Source: Lignipirellula cremea (GTDB lineage: Bacteria; Planctomycetota; Planctomycetia; Pirellulales; Pirellulaceae). From it: a stretch of DNA of 64,000 nucleotides. Where the stretch lies: positions 558,001 through 622,000 of the forward strand of contig NZ_CP036433.1 of assembly GCF_007751035.1 (NCBI RefSeq), read 5' to 3'. A model generated the notes under the pieces. That model saw nothing but the letters and a program-made list of their open reading frames with translations. It searched no databases and had not been told where the DNA came from. Shown one piece after another: positions 8,517 to 19,172 of this stretch; the stretch's first letter is position 1; every line of letters starts with the position of its first letter. The position numbers and the translations under genes are program-made.

Positions 8517-10967
8517 ATGATTCGAACCACTCCCCTGGCGGCCGTTCTGGCGTGGCTCTGCCTGGTTGCTGCGGCCTGGGCGGAAGCTCCGCTGGCGATC
8601 GATCCGGCGGTGCAGACTTTTCTGCGCTCTTACTGTGTGAAATGCCATGGCCCGGAGAAGCAGGAGGCCGACTTCCGCGTTGACTCCATGCTGAAGATGT
8701 CCGCCACGCCGGCCGACGCCGAGTACTGGCGCCTGGTGCTGGATAACCTGAACCTGGGCGAGATGCCGCCAGAGAAGCAGAAGCAGCCGACCGCTGACGA
8801 GCGGGAAGCGGTTATCGCCTGGATCGAAGCCGAGCTGCGGCGGGCCAGCGATGTGCTGCAGGGGAGCGCAGGCGAAGTCGTGCTGCGGCGGTTGAATCGC
8901 CTGGAGTACGGCTACACGACGGAGGATTTGTTCGGCGTCCGCGGCGACTACACCGACGGCTTTCCGGCCGACGGCGTCGCCGAAGGTTTCGACAACAACG
9001 GGGCCGCCCTGGTGCTGTCGTCCGCGCAGTTGAGCCGCTATCTGGAAGCGTCGGACTTCATCCTGCAGCGGGCTATCATGACGGGTCCTCGTCCCACGAC
9101 CGAGAAAGTGCAGTTCTCCCTGCGCGAGATCCAATCGCTCGAAAATGAAAAGCAGGCTCGCGCCGAGCTGCGTAAAAAACAGAGTGGTGAAAAACCGACC
9201 GCGACCGAACGGAAACGGCAGGAAGAGGCAAAGCGGCAAGGCAACTTCGGGTCGCCCTACTTTCCCCTGCACGGCGACGACGCCCTGATTGTGGTGCGTT
9301 ACACCAAACCGAGCACGCGCGACTTTTTTCGCGTCCGTGAGCCAGGCTGGTATCGCTTCCAGGCGACGGCCTATGCGGTCCGCAACCAGGGAGAGCCCGT
9401 GCGACTGCAGATCACCCATGGCCGCGGCGTGCCGACCGAAGTTCCAACCGTGATCGATGTGGTGCAGCTGACCGACTCCACGCCCCAGACCGTGGAGTAC
9501 CGCGTCTATCTGCAGCCGAACTATCGGGTGCAGATGGAGATGCTGGACGGCATCAACTGGCTGCCCGGCTCCCGTATTGCGGAAAGCGACGGACCGGCGA
9601 TCGCCATTGGCGCCATTGAGATGGAAGGCCCGCTGCTGGAGCAATGGCCGCCTGCCGGGCACCGCAATCTGTTGGGCGTGCGCGACGCCAATGCATTAAA
9701 GGACGACGAAATGCCAGCCATCCTGGCCGACCTTGCGCCGCGGCTCTTTCGTCGTCCGGTGGCGGAATCGGTCGTCCAGGAGTTTGTCGACTTCTACCAG
9801 GCCGCCAGGGCCGAGTCGCTGTCGCCGCTGGACGCCTTCCGGTTCACCGCCAAAGCGATGCTGGCCTCGCCCCATTTTCTGTACCATGTGGAACCGCATA
9901 CGTCGGCCGAGGGCGCCATCGATGAGTATGCCCTGGCCAATCGGCTTTCTTACTTTCTCTGGCGCAGCCTGCCTGATGCTCCGCTGGTGGAACTGGCGGC
10001 CGCGGGCCAGCTTTCGCAGCCCGACGTGTTGCGGAAGCAGGTCGATCGCATGCTGGAAGATCCCAAGTCGGAGCGGTTCCTGAAAGACTTTGTCGGCCAG
10101 TGGCTGAAGATCAGCAACCTGGGCGAGATGCAGCCGGACGCCAACCTGTACCCGGAATACGACGCCGACCTGGAACGGGCGATGGTCGAAGAGACCGAGT
10201 CCTTCGTCCGCGAAATGCTGCTGCATGACCTGCCGCTACGGAACCTGATCGACTCGGACTGGGCCATGCTCAACGATCGTTTGGCCCAGCACTACGGTAT
10301 CCCCGGCGTGGAAGGGAACCGCTTTCGGCGCGTCGCGCTCGACAAGTCGGCCACCGTCCGCGGGGGTCTACTGGCCCAGGCCAGTATTTTGAATATCACC
10401 TCCAACGGCACGACGACTTCGCCCGTTGTGCGGGGCGTATGGGTGCTGGAGCGTTTGCTGGGTTCGCCCGCTTCGCCTCCGCCGCCGGACGTGCCGGCGA
10501 TTGAACCCGATATCCGCGGCGCCACGACGATCCAGGAACAGCTGGAGAAGCACCGCTCGATTGAGCAGTGCGCCGCCTGCCACCGGAAGATCGACCCCTA
10601 CGGCATGGCGCTGGAGAACTTTGACGTTATTGGCGGCTGGCGTGATAACTACCGCGCTTTGAAGCCGACCGCCAATCCGAATCGCCCTCAACGGATTGAA
10701 GGGCAAGCGGTCATTTCCGCCGACAGCCTGCCGCAACAGGGAGACTTCGCCGACTTCCGCGAGTTCCGTGCTTTGCTGCTGCAGCGCGAAGACCTGCTCG
10801 AGCGCAATGTCGCCCGGCAACTGGCGAAATTCGCCCTGGGCCGCAGCCTGGGCTTTGCCGACGAAGGACCGCTGGCGAGTCTGGTCGCTACGGTCGACGC
10901 CAGCGATGGCGGCCTGAAAACCATGATCCGCGAGCTGGTCGCCAGTGAACTTTTCCGCCGACCCTAA
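8517..10967 (+). CDS. DUF1592-family secreted dihaem cytochrome-like protein (copy 1)
   Basis: An 816-residue protein starting at ATG 8517, the start that gives a clean signal peptide (residues 1-22). Visible modules in order: a cytochrome-like CVKCH at residues 40-44; DUF1587 (VVLRRLNRLEYGYT); DUF1595 (LFRRPVAE ... MLASPHFLYHVE); DUF1592 (LANRLSYFLWRSLPDAPL); DUF1588, with a second haem motif CAACHRKIDPYG at 685-689; and DUF1585 at the C-terminus. Two CxxCH motifs suggest two covalent haems and a periplasmic redox role. The biochemical function of this family is not established. It is followed by a DUF1552 gene 18 bp downstream, which marks a two-gene operon. Paralogues lie at 14069 and 50317. 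Confidence 0.9.
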   Translation: MIRTTPLAAVLAWLCLVAAAWAEAPLAIDPAVQTFLRSYCVKCHGPEKQEADFRVDSMLKMSATPADAEYWRLVLDNLNLGEMPPEKQKQPTADEREAVIAWIEAELRRASDVLQGSAGEVVLRRLNRLEYGYTTEDLFGVRGDYTDGFPADGVAEGFDNNGAALVLSSAQLSRYLEASDFILQRAIMTGPRPTTEKVQFSLREIQSLENEKQARAELRKKQSGEKPTATERKRQEEAKRQGNFGSPYFPLHGDDALIVVRYTKPSTRDFFRVREPGWYRFQATAYAVRNQGEPVRLQITHGRGVPTEVPTVIDVVQLTDSTPQTVEYRVYLQPNYRVQMEMLDGINWLPGSRIAESDGPAIAIGAIEMEGPLLEQWPPAGHRNLLGVRDANALKDDEMPAILADLAPRLFRRPVAESVVQEFVDFYQAARAESLSPLDAFRFTAKAMLASPHFLYHVEPHTSAEGAIDEYALANRLSYFLWRSLPDAPLVELAAAGQLSQPDVLRKQVDRMLEDPKSERFLKDFVGQWLKISNLGEMQPDANLYPEYDADLERAMVEETESFVREMLLHDLPLRNLIDSDWAMLNDRLAQHYGIPGVEGNRFRRVALDKSATVRGGLLAQASILNITSNGTTTSPVVRGVWVLERLLGSPASPPPPDVPAIEPDIRGATTIQEQLEKHRSIEQCAACHRKIDPYGMALENFDVIGGWRDNYRALKPTANPNRPQRIEGQAVISADSLPQQGDFADFREFRALLLQREDLLERNVARQLAKFALGRSLGFADEGPLASLVATVDASDGGLKTMIRELVASELFRRP

Positions 10968-10985
10968 CCCCTAACGAGCCTGCAC

Positions 10986-12227
10986 ATGCACCTTTCTCGA
11001 CGTAACTTTCTGCAGGTCGCCGGCGGCGCCGTGGCTTTGCCCTGGCTGGAATCGTTTGGCGGTTTTGCCCATGCCGCCAGCGGGTCCGCCGCGCCGCAGC
11101 GGTTGTTGCTGATCTGTCTGCCGCTGGGCATTTATCGCGAGGCGATCATTCCCGAAGGCGAGGGGGCCGACTACGCGGCGCCTGACTACTTGTCGGTGCT
11201 GGAGGGATTCCGCGATCGCTATACGGTGATCTCGGGGCTGGATCATCCGGGCGTCACGGGCGGCCATGCGACCGAGCCGCGGATCTTTACCGGCTTGCCT
11301 TCGCATCTCAAGAATTCGCGTTCGCTCGACCAGTACCTGGCGACCCGGATTGGTCGCGACACGCGTTACGATTCGCTGGTGCTGTCCGCCGGGCGGAACG
11401 AGTACAGCTGGACTGACAGCGGAGTAATGGTTCCGTCCCAGTCCAAAATGTCGGAGGTCTACGCGCAGCTGTTTGTGCAGGAAGACCGGACCAATACCGA
11501 ACGCGTCCTGCGCGAAATCAACCAGGGCCAAAGCCTGATGAACCTGGTGCAGCGGCAGGCGAAGTCGCTGCAGCCGCACCTGTCGCAGGTGGATCAGCAC
11601 AAGCTGGAAGAATACTTCGACTCGGTCGTGGAAACAGAGCGGCGTCTGGTCAAATCCGAGAGCTGGGTGCATACGCCCAAGCCGCAGGTCGAGGCGCCCA
11701 TGCCGGAAGATCCGGCCGACCGCAGCGAGATCGTGGCCCAGTTGCGGAACGTGTGCGATGTCACGCACCTGGCCTTCCGCACCGACTCCACCCGGGTGAT
11801 CACCTTTGGCTATTTCCAGCAGCAGAGCGTGAACATTCCCGGCGTGCAGAACGCTTACCATGCGCTGTCGCACCACGGCCGCGACCCGAACAACATCGCC
11901 CAGCTGAAACGAATCGAAATCAAGTTCTTTGAAGAGTTGAACACGCTGCTCACGCGGCTGCAGAATACGCAAGAAGGGGACGAGACCCTGCTCGACCGCA
12001 CCACGATTCTGGTGACCTCGAACCTGGGCAGCGGCTCCAGCCATTCCAACAAGGACCTGCCGGTCCTGCTGCTCGGCGGTCGTTATAACCATGGCGAGCA
12101 TCGAACGTATGCGCCTGGCTCCACGCCTTTGTCCAATTTGTACGTGAGCATCCTCAACCAGTTCGGCCTGGCGGACAAATCGTTTGGCGCCTCCACGGGT
12201 CCGCTCGCGGGACTGGAGATCGGTTAG
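10986..12227 (+). CDS. DUF1552 protein with Tat signal (copy 1)
   Basis: A 413-residue protein beginning with a twin-arginine type leader (SRRNFLQVAGGAVALPWLE), so probably exported folded. The body matches the DUF1552 family: RLLLICLPLGIYRE near the start, VISGLDHPGV, LSHHGRDPNN, and a final block TILVTSNLGSGSSHSNKDLPVLLLGG. DUF1552 and DUF1501 proteins recall the alkaline-phosphatase/sulfatase superfamily, but the catalytic residues are not assigned. It is the downstream partner of the DUF1592 gene, 18 bp away. Confidence 0.88.
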   Translation: MHLSRRNFLQVAGGAVALPWLESFGGFAHAASGSAAPQRLLLICLPLGIYREAIIPEGEGADYAAPDYLSVLEGFRDRYTVISGLDHPGVTGGHATEPRIFTGLPSHLKNSRSLDQYLATRIGRDTRYDSLVLSAGRNEYSWTDSGVMVPSQSKMSEVYAQLFVQEDRTNTERVLREINQGQSLMNLVQRQAKSLQPHLSQVDQHKLEEYFDSVVETERRLVKSESWVHTPKPQVEAPMPEDPADRSEIVAQLRNVCDVTHLAFRTDSTRVITFGYFQQQSVNIPGVQNAYHALSHHGRDPNNIAQLKRIEIKFFEELNTLLTRLQNTQEGDETLLDRTTILVTSNLGSGSSHSNKDLPVLLLGGRYNHGEHRTYAPGSTPLSNLYVSILNQFGLADKSFGASTGPLAGLEIG

Positions 12228-12251
12228 GCGGAAAGAGCAAACAGAACAAAA

Positions 12252-12301
12252 GAGGATTCACCGCATAGGGCGCTGGGAAACGCAGAGGAAAAGAGAGAGG
12301 G
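12252..12301 (+). repeat. TTCACCGCGGAGG-type dispersed repeat, copy 1
   Basis: The sequence AGGATTCACCGCATAGGG followed by GAAACGCAGAGGAAAAGAG resembles the elements at 52501, 63261 and 63830 (the last inverted). It lies in the 247-bp gap between the DUF1552 gene and the next gene, which otherwise shows nothing. Confidence 0.7.
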
Positions 12302-12474
12302 AAAGGCTTGCCGTTGGGCAGCGGATCCGGATGTGCGGGACGTCGTCTTCTGCTCGATTTTTTCTTCTCCGTAGATCGCGGGCGCAGGCGGTGGCGAATC
12401 ATCTTTTGGATCGCATTCTGCTTTTCGGCCGTTCGGCAGTGTTTGGTTTTCTTCTCTTTTGACAGGCGGTTATC

Positions 12475-13710
12475 ATGCGTCACTTTCTTGTTCTTGTCGC
12501 GCTCCTGCTGGCCGCGGTGCTGGTCCGTGAAACCTCGGCCGCCCCGCTGGCGGAGACTTTTCTGCTGGAAGGCCGGCTGACAGAAGGAGAGAAAGCACTC
12601 CGCGAACATCTCCAGACGCACCCCGCCGATGACGAGGCCCGGTTCGGTCTCGGCACGGTGCAGTTTCTGCTGGCCTTTGAGCACCTGGGCGGGAGTCTCT
12701 ACGAACATGGCCTGCGCACGGAGCGGGCGTTTCCCGGTTTGTCCCGTCAGCTGGCGGGGCTGTTGCCGCAAAACCCCAGCCCCAAAGAGCTGACCTATCA
12801 GGAGATGCGGCAGGTGATCCAGACCTTCCTCGGCGATCTGGAAAAGGCCGAAAGCACGCTGGCCGCGATCCAGGACAAAGATGTCAAACTGCCGTTGCAT
12901 GTAGGTCTGATCAAAGTCGATCTGTTCGGCCTGGGCAAGCCAATCAACGCCGCCTTTGTGCTGGGCCGCATGGACGGCGCCCCGGCCGAAGCGGTGGAGT
13001 CCTTCGTGATTGGTTTCGACCGCGGCGATGTTCACTGGCTGCGCGGCTACTGCCATTTTCTCTGCGCTTGCAGCGAAGTCATGCTGTCGGTCGACAGCCA
13101 CGAAATGTTTGACTGCACGGCCCATCTGTTCTTTGAGAAGACCGCCACGCCGCACAAGTTCCTCCTGGAAGAGGACCGCAACTTCGAACGCGTCGGCTGG
13201 TGGAATGCTCGCCTGTTTTCCGATGTGATCGCCTTTATCCATTTGATGCGGTTCCCGATGGAGGAGCCGCAGCGGATGCAGGCGGCCCTCGCGCATCTGG
13301 AAGGGACCGTCGCCCAGTCGCGCGAAATGTGGAAGCATTACCAGGCGGAGGAAGACGACGACCACGAGTGGATCCCCAACCCCCGACAAACGGGCGTACT
13401 CCAGGTGAAAGTCACCCAGGAGATGATCACCACCTGGCTGGACACCGTCGACGAGACCGAGCAGGTGCTGGCCGGGAAAAAGCTGATTCCCTTCTGGCGA
13501 GGCGAGAACGCTCGACGCGGCGTCAACCTGCGCCGCGTATTCACGGAACCCCGTCAGCTTGATCCGATCCTCTGGGTGCAAGGCACGGCCGTCACGCCAT
13601 TTCTGGAAGAAGGGGAAATCACCGAACTGGCAGGCATCGGCTCGCTCCGCCGCATCAGCAACACCTTTGGCGGCATGAACTTCTTCGGTTTTGCTTTCTG
13701 GTTCAATTGA
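12475..13710 (+). CDS. Secreted hypothetical protein with TPR-like N-terminus
   Basis: A 411-residue protein with a signal peptide (residues 1-23). Residues 28-70 (LEGRLTEGEKALREHLQTHPADDEARFGLG and following) look like one tetratricopeptide unit. The rest is mixed helical, with a histidine- and cysteine-containing centre (HWLRGYCHFLCACSEVMLSVDSHE). The final residues are FGGMNFFGFAFWFN, an aromatic-rich C-terminus that might be a membrane-targeting or outer-membrane signal. No enzyme family is recognised. It stands alone between the two DUF1592-DUF1552 operons. Confidence 0.75.
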   Translation: MRHFLVLVALLLAAVLVRETSAAPLAETFLLEGRLTEGEKALREHLQTHPADDEARFGLGTVQFLLAFEHLGGSLYEHGLRTERAFPGLSRQLAGLLPQNPSPKELTYQEMRQVIQTFLGDLEKAESTLAAIQDKDVKLPLHVGLIKVDLFGLGKPINAAFVLGRMDGAPAEAVESFVIGFDRGDVHWLRGYCHFLCACSEVMLSVDSHEMFDCTAHLFFEKTATPHKFLLEEDRNFERVGWWNARLFSDVIAFIHLMRFPMEEPQRMQAALAHLEGTVAQSREMWKHYQAEEDDDHEWIPNPRQTGVLQVKVTQEMITTWLDTVDETEQVLAGKKLIPFWRGENARRGVNLRRVFTEPRQLDPILWVQGTAVTPFLEEGEITELAGIGSLRRISNTFGGMNFFGFAFWFN

Positions 13711-14068
13711 ACGGGGATCGTAAACAAAAGCAGAATCAGTTCTCCGCGGCGCATCTTCAAGGTTCGCAATGCGTTCGTTGATGCGTTGTGAAAGCCCGGA
13801 TTGCCCCGTTTAGAGGGTGACTATGGGGCCGCTTTATGACATAATTGGTGATGTATGAGGCTGGTCGCCGTCACCCCAGTCGGGTGGCAGGCCCTGGTCG
13901 CGTATCCCGCCTTTATTGCTGGATTCAGAGGCTTCTTCCCGCCAGAGAACGGCGAAAGCGTCTGTGAATATCCCCCCCGCAATCGTGGTCGTTGACCTCG
14001 TTTGACTTGCCTAGAATCTTCACTCGCCAAACACGTATTCCCTTGTTCCCTCTCAGGTCCGCGACGAC
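13711..14068. other. Intergenic region without recognisable gene
   Basis: A 358-bp gap upstream of the second DUF1592 gene. Short frames on the minus strand are shadows. There is a TTGACT at 14007-14012 but no matching -10 at a proper distance. I see no repeat or RNA gene here. Confidence 0.5.
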
Positions 14069-16492
14069 ATGATTTCCCGTTCGCCATTGCTGGTTGCCCT
14101 GGTTCATTCGCTGATTGCGTCCTGCTGCTTTGCCACGGTCGCGGCCGCCGCTCCGAACTTTGATAAAGACGTACAGCCGTACTTCAGGCAGCACTGCCTG
14201 GGCTGTCATGGGGCCGAAAAACAGAACGGCGACTTCCGCATTGATACGCTTTCCCGGAAGATCGGTCTGGAAGATACGCCCCAGTGGGCCGAGATCATGG
14301 AGCGGATCAGCTCGGGAGAGATGCCGCCCGAAGATGTGAAAAACCGGCCGACCGCCGATAAGAGCGCCGCCATCGTCGAGTGGCTGGCGGCCCGTATCCA
14401 AGAGGGCGAAGCCGCCCGCATGGCGCAGCGCGATCGCGTTTCGTACCATCGGCTCACGCGCGAAGAGTACGTCAACACGGTCCGCGATCTGCTGGGCGTG
14501 GAGTACGACGCCACCGATCCGGGCGGGCTGCTGGAGGATGCGGAGTGGAACGGCTTTGAACGGGTCGGCTCTGTCATGACGCTGTCGGCCACCCATATTG
14601 AAAAGTACATCAACGCGGCCGAAATCGTCCTGGACGAAGCGTATCCCGACAAACCGATCGAATACCTCGAGGCCACGACGCAGGCAGCGGTGGTGAACGA
14701 AAACCATCCCTACTTCGAAAGCCTGCAGCAGGAAGGGTTGCTCGACAAAGTCCGCTTTGAACTGGTGACCAACGGCGAGCAGTTCCGGGCCTCGAGCCCC
14801 TACCGCAACGGCCTGAAGTTTCCCGGCCCGGGCGTTTATGAAATCAGCTACGTGGTGAGCGGACTCAAGCCCGAGAACGGCAAGGCGCCCCGCATCCAGG
14901 TGTTTGAAGAAAAGCTCGATCGCATCCTGTTCGAACAGGATATCATCGCGCCGGAAGACGCCCCCATTACGGTCACGTTCCAGGCGCACTTTCCCGGAAC
15001 GAGTACGCCCCAGATCCGCGTCATGAATACGACGGGCCTGCCCCGGCATCCGCGTTCGACCGCCCACAGCCGCATTCCTTTTATCAACACCAGTCGTCCC
15101 CGCGCTCCGTGGCAAGTCAAAATTACGGACCAGCAGGGACAGCCGCGGTCGCCCGTCCTGATCATTGATTCGATCACCATTCGCGGTCCGATTATCACCC
15201 CGCTGGAACAGCAAAGGCGCGACTCTTACCTGCCGCAGGAAGAAACGATCCCCGCGGCGAGAGAAGGGCTGGCCCGCCTGGCGAAACGCGCTTTCCGGCG
15301 TCCGCTGGTCGAAGGGGAACTGGAAGTCTACGTACAGATTGTCGAACAGGAACTGGCCGCCGGCGCTCCCTTCCGCGAGGCCGTCGAGGCCGCCATGATC
15401 GCCGTGCTGTGCTCCAAGAGTTTCCTGTTTATCGCCGAAGGGGACGAGAACGCGGATCGGTCGCAGCTCAACGACTGGGAGATCGCTTCGCGGCTATCGT
15501 ACCTGCTGTGGAGCACCATGCCCGACGACGAACTGTTCGCCGCCGCCGAACGCGGTCAGCTGCAGGATCAAGGCGAGCTCCAAAGGCAGTTCACGCGGAT
15601 GCTGAACGATCCCCGTTCGGACCGCTTCAAGGAAGGCTTCTCCCGGCAGTGGCTGTACTTGAACAAGGTCGGCATGTTCCCGCCGGACAAAAAGCTTTAT
15701 CCCCAGTACGACGACCACCTGGAACAGAGCATGATCGGCGAAACCCAGGCGTTTTTTGCCGAAGTGCTGGAGCAGAGACTCACGCTGCGGGAGTTTCTCA
15801 ATTCCGACTGGACGATGCTTAACTCCCGCCTGGCCCGGTTTTACCAGGTGCAGGGCGACTTCACCGATCAGTTCCAGCGAGTCGCGCTCCAGCCGGAAGA
15901 TCATCGCGGCGGACTGCTGACCCAGGCGGCCATTCTGTCGCTGACCTCTGACGGCGCCCGGCATCGGCCTGTCCATCGCGGCGTCTGGCTGTCGGAAGTG
16001 ATCCTGGGGAAAACGCCGCCGCCCCCGCCGGCCAACGTCGAGCCGATCGAACCGAATCCGGTCGACTCGCCCAAGGCCACGCTGCGGATGAAACTCGACG
16101 CCCACAAGCACGACGCCAGCTGCGCTTCGTGCCACAAAAAGATCGATCCTTTGGGCTTTGCCTTTGACCACTACGACGCCATTGGCCAGTGGCGCACGCG
16201 AGAGCAGGTCGAAGGGACGGGGGAAGATCCGCTGGTCGACGCCAGCGGCGAACTGGTCGACGGCCGCAAGTTCCAGAATGCCGAAGAACTCAAGCAGCTG
16301 CTGACAACCGACCTGGACGCTTTCGAGGCGACCTTTATCGAGAAACTGGCCATCTATGGCCTGCGCCGTACGATGACATTTGACGACCACCAGGCCCTGG
16401 CGGGAATCGCCAAAGTGGGCCGGGAAAAAGACTACAGTGTCCGAGAGATCCTGGAAGCGTTTGTGCTCTCTGACCTTTTCCAGCAACGATAA
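14069..16492 (+). CDS. DUF1592-family secreted dihaem cytochrome-like protein (copy 2)
   Basis: An 807-residue protein with a signal peptide (residues 1-28), a first haem motif CLGCH (43-47), DUF1587 ([19 protein letters not shown]), DUF1595 ([14 protein letters not shown]), DUF1592 ([18 protein letters not shown]), DUF1588 with a second haem motif [12 protein letters not shown] (685-689), and DUF1585 ([16 protein letters not shown]). The same architecture occurs at 8517, though sequences have diverged widely. It is the first gene of a tight run of four (gaps 19, 10 and 32 bp) that ends in a sulfatase. Confidence 0.9.
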   Translation: MISRSPLLVALVHSLIASCCFATVAAAAPNFDKDVQPYFRQHCLGCHGAEKQNGDFRIDTLSRKIGLEDTPQWAEIMERISSGEMPPEDVKNRPTADKSAAIVEWLAARIQEGEAARMAQRDRVSYHRLTREEYVNTVRDLLGVEYDATDPGGLLEDAEWNGFERVGSVMTLSATHIEKYINAAEIVLDEAYPDKPIEYLEATTQAAVVNENHPYFESLQQEGLLDKVRFELVTNGEQFRASSPYRNGLKFPGPGVYEISYVVSGLKPENGKAPRIQVFEEKLDRILFEQDIIAPEDAPITVTFQAHFPGTSTPQIRVMNTTGLPRHPRSTAHSRIPFINTSRPRAPWQVKITDQQGQPRSPVLIIDSITIRGPIITPLEQQRRDSYLPQEETIPAAREGLARLAKRAFRRPLVEGELEVYVQIVEQELAAGAPFREAVEAAMIAVLCSKSFLFIAEGDENADRSQLNDWEIASRLSYLLWSTMPDDELFAAAERGQLQDQGELQRQFTRMLNDPRSDRFKEGFSRQWLYLNKVGMFPPDKKLYPQYDDHLEQSMIGETQAFFAEVLEQRLTLREFLNSDWTMLNSRLARFYQVQGDFTDQFQRVALQPEDHRGGLLTQAAILSLTSDGARHRPVHRGVWLSEVILGKTPPPPPANVEPIEPNPVDSPKATLRMKLDAHKHDASCASCHKKIDPLGFAFDHYDAIGQWRTREQVEGTGEDPLVDASGELVDGRKFQNAEELKQLLTTDLDAFEATFIEKLAIYGLRRTMTFDDHQALAGIAKVGREKDYSVREILEAFVLSDLFQQR

Positions 16493-16511
16493 CGACCCTG
16501 GCGAGAACCCG

Positions 16512-17879
16512 ATGAATATCCAAACGAATAGCTGGCGGTTAAGCCGCCGTGATGTGCTGCGAGGAATCGGGGCCAGCATTGCTTTGCCAATGCTGGACTG
16601 CATGGAGGCCTCCGCCGGCGCGCTGCCGACCAGCCCGCCCAAGCGCAGCGTGTTCCTGTACATTCCCAACGGCGTGAATACGCTCACCTGGCAGATCGAA
16701 AAAGCGGGAACCGATTTTGAGTTTTCCGAGCCGCTGCGATCCCTGGAACGCCACCGGAACGAAGTGACCCCGCTGAGCGGCCTGCATCATCCCATGGTGC
16801 TGGGCAAGCACCATAACTGCGACCAGGTCTGGCTGACCGGGGCCGATGTGCCCCGCGACGGCGGCGCCTTCCGCAATTCGGTTTCGGCCGATCAGGTTAT
16901 CGCTGAAGTCCAGGGCATGCATACCCGTTACCCCTCGCTGGAAATGGCGATTGAAGGCCACTCCCTGGCCTGGTCGCGGGACGGTATCCAGATTCCGGCG
17001 GAACGGAACGTCAAAACGATTTTCGATCGTCTTTTCGGCGTCGAATCCGGCGGAGAACAGGCCGTGCGGCGCCGCCTGGCAAGGCGCGGAAGCATCCTCG
17101 ACGCAGTCCTGGGCGACGCCCAGCGCGTCAACCAGAAGCTCGGTACGGCGGACCGGAACAAGCTGGACGAATACCTGACCGCCGTCCGCCAGATCGAAGT
17201 CCGCACCGAACGGGCCGACGCCTGGCTGAACGTCCCTCGGCCCCAGGTGTCCGGCGCGCTCACTAGCCGCTTTACGCAAAAAATGGATTCCTCACAGGTC
17301 CAGGAATACCACCGCCTGTTTTATGATTTGATGGTCTTGGCGCTGCGGACCGATATGACCCGCGTCATCACCTGTATGATCTGCAGCGAATCCAACGGCG
17401 GCGCGATTCCGGATATCGGCATCTCCCAGACCCGGCACGCTCTGTCGCACCACAACGGCGATCCCGAACAGCTCCGCCGACTGACACAGACTGACACCTT
17501 CCTGGTCGAACAGCTCAGCTATTTCCTGGACCAGCTGAAAGCCCACGAAGAAGACGGCGGGAACCTGCTCGACACCACCCAGGTGCTCTGGGGCAGCGGC
17601 ATGGCTTACGGCCACAGCCATGGCAACGCCAACCTGCCCACGCTCTATGCGGGCGGCAAGAAACTGGGCGCCAAACATGGCCAGCATGTCGACTACAACC
17701 TGCCCGTGATTGGCCAGTACAACGTGGCCGACGCCAACTCCCATTACCGGATCTGTGGTCGTCCTGTCGACGGCAACGCCCGGCTTAGCAACCTGCTGCT
17801 GACCATGCAGCAGCGTGCGGGCGTGGAAACCGATCGCTTCCAGGACAGCCTGGGAACCATCTCCGAAATCGTAGCCTGA
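16512..17879 (+). CDS. DUF1552 protein with Tat signal (copy 2)
   Basis: A 455-residue protein from ATG 16512; the open frame reaches back to 16380 but would overlap the upstream gene and bury the export signal. The Tat-like leader is [19 protein letters not shown]. The body has the DUF1552 pattern: [63 protein letters not shown] and a final [26 protein letters not shown]. It is the downstream partner of the DUF1592 gene, 19 bp away. Confidence 0.9.
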   Translation: MNIQTNSWRLSRRDVLRGIGASIALPMLDCMEASAGALPTSPPKRSVFLYIPNGVNTLTWQIEKAGTDFEFSEPLRSLERHRNEVTPLSGLHHPMVLGKHHNCDQVWLTGADVPRDGGAFRNSVSADQVIAEVQGMHTRYPSLEMAIEGHSLAWSRDGIQIPAERNVKTIFDRLFGVESGGEQAVRRRLARRGSILDAVLGDAQRVNQKLGTADRNKLDEYLTAVRQIEVRTERADAWLNVPRPQVSGALTSRFTQKMDSSQVQEYHRLFYDLMVLALRTDMTRVITCMICSESNGGAIPDIGISQTRHALSHHNGDPEQLRRLTQTDTFLVEQLSYFLDQLKAHEEDGGNLLDTTQVLWGSGMAYGHSHGNANLPTLYAGGKKLGAKHGQHVDYNLPVIGQYNVADANSHYRICGRPVDGNARLSNLLLTMQQRAGVETDRFQDSLGTISEIVA

Positions 17880-17889
17880 GATTGCCCCG

Positions 17890-19140
17890 ATGAAACGACG
17901 ATTGAATTTGCGGTTCCTGCTGGCTTTTGTCGCGGCGTCCCTGACGGCGGCCGTTACCACGGTCTTCGCTCCGGCGACTGCCGCCGAGCCGGCTCCGTAT
18001 CGCACCGACGCTGGCACGGATCTGACTCTGCCCCGGTTCCAGCCGGTCCGGGGCGAGTTCCCGCCGGAAGATGCGGCCCACTATTTTTGCGGCGAGCTCA
18101 TCGGCGGCGACTTCCCGGAACGTCAGTTGGTGATGCGCGTCGATCGGACCGACGACCAGACACGGTCCGAATTCGACCGTCCCATTACGGCGACCATGCT
18201 GCCCTATGGCACAGTCTATTACCACGGCCAGCATGCGTCCCTGCGGGATGTCCCTTACGGCACGCACCTGCACGGCTGGTTCTTTGAGCGACCCACCGGC
18301 GAGCCGCTGGTCTGGGTTATCAAGAACGGGAAGCTCACCAACACCAGCGGACAACGCATCTCTTCCGAGATCGACTTCACTCGCTGCCTGCGCCTGGAAG
18401 ACGACTTCAGTTACTACTCCCGGCGCAAGCAGGCCTGGAAGGTCGACGCGGTGGACCTCGACGCGAAAAAGCTGACCGCCACCCTGCACCAGGCCGGCAA
18501 ACCGATCGGCGAGGCCAAAGTCTTTGATCTGCTGTCCAGCACGGTCGTTTACCAGGGACGCAGCTTTGAAACACTGGAAAAGATCCAGCCCGGCCAGCTG
18601 GTGCAGATGAACTTTACCTGGGCCACGCTTTACGGACCCGGTCGCGTGCTGGCGATCTGGCTGGACGAAGAAAGCCGCAACCTGGCCTCCGCCCGGCAGC
18701 TGGAACGGCATCGCAACCTGATCCGCGAACGCGGCATCCCCGGCTGGGTCGACGCCGTGGACGACAAACAGCAGATCGTCACGATCACCTTTTTCGAAGG
18801 GGTCGACCCGACCCTGTTCAAGGATTTTGACGTCATCGTTCCCGAGCCGCTCGGCTGGCCGACCTCGGGCGGCGCCAAGGACGACCTTGCTCCCAAGGGC
18901 ACCATCGCCGTCGCCCGGGACTGCCTGATGACCTACGATCCGGTCAACGACCGCAAAGGCGGCAACATCCTGAAGGTCAACAAAACGCCCGTCCTGCCAG
19001 GCAGTTCCGGGGTGCAGATCCAGGTGCAGTGCGGCATGCTGCTGGAAGGGTATCGTCCCGGCGGCATCGTCCGCTTCTTTCCCGCCTGCTGGAAGGTCGT
19101 CGCCCTGCCCAAGGAAGAAGAATTTTACGGGCGCGACTAG
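17890..19140 (+). CDS. Secreted hypothetical protein in sulfatase operon
   Basis: A 416-residue protein with a signal peptide (residues 1-32, TAAEPAP). It appears to contain repeated beta-rich stretches: GTHLHGWFFERPTG, KAWKVDAVDLDAKKLTATL and GIPGWVDAVDDKQQIVTITFF share the pattern V-D-A-V-D-x-K-x-x-x-T-x-T. No known catalytic motif is seen. It starts 10 bp after the DUF1552 gene and ends 32 bp before a sulfatase, so it is very probably co-transcribed and may handle the same substrate. Confidence 0.75.
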   Translation: MKRRLNLRFLLAFVAASLTAAVTTVFAPATAAEPAPYRTDAGTDLTLPRFQPVRGEFPPEDAAHYFCGELIGGDFPERQLVMRVDRTDDQTRSEFDRPITATMLPYGTVYYHGQHASLRDVPYGTHLHGWFFERPTGEPLVWVIKNGKLTNTSGQRISSEIDFTRCLRLEDDFSYYSRRKQAWKVDAVDLDAKKLTATLHQAGKPIGEAKVFDLLSSTVVYQGRSFETLEKIQPGQLVQMNFTWATLYGPGRVLAIWLDEESRNLASARQLERHRNLIRERGIPGWVDAVDDKQQIVTITFFEGVDPTLFKDFDVIVPEPLGWPTSGGAKDDLAPKGTIAVARDCLMTYDPVNDRKGGNILKVNKTPVLPGSSGVQIQVQCGMLLEGYRPGGIVRFFPACWKVVALPKEEEFYGRD

Positions 19141-19172
19141 CCCGGCAAACGTCCCTCAGGAAAGCCTCGTTC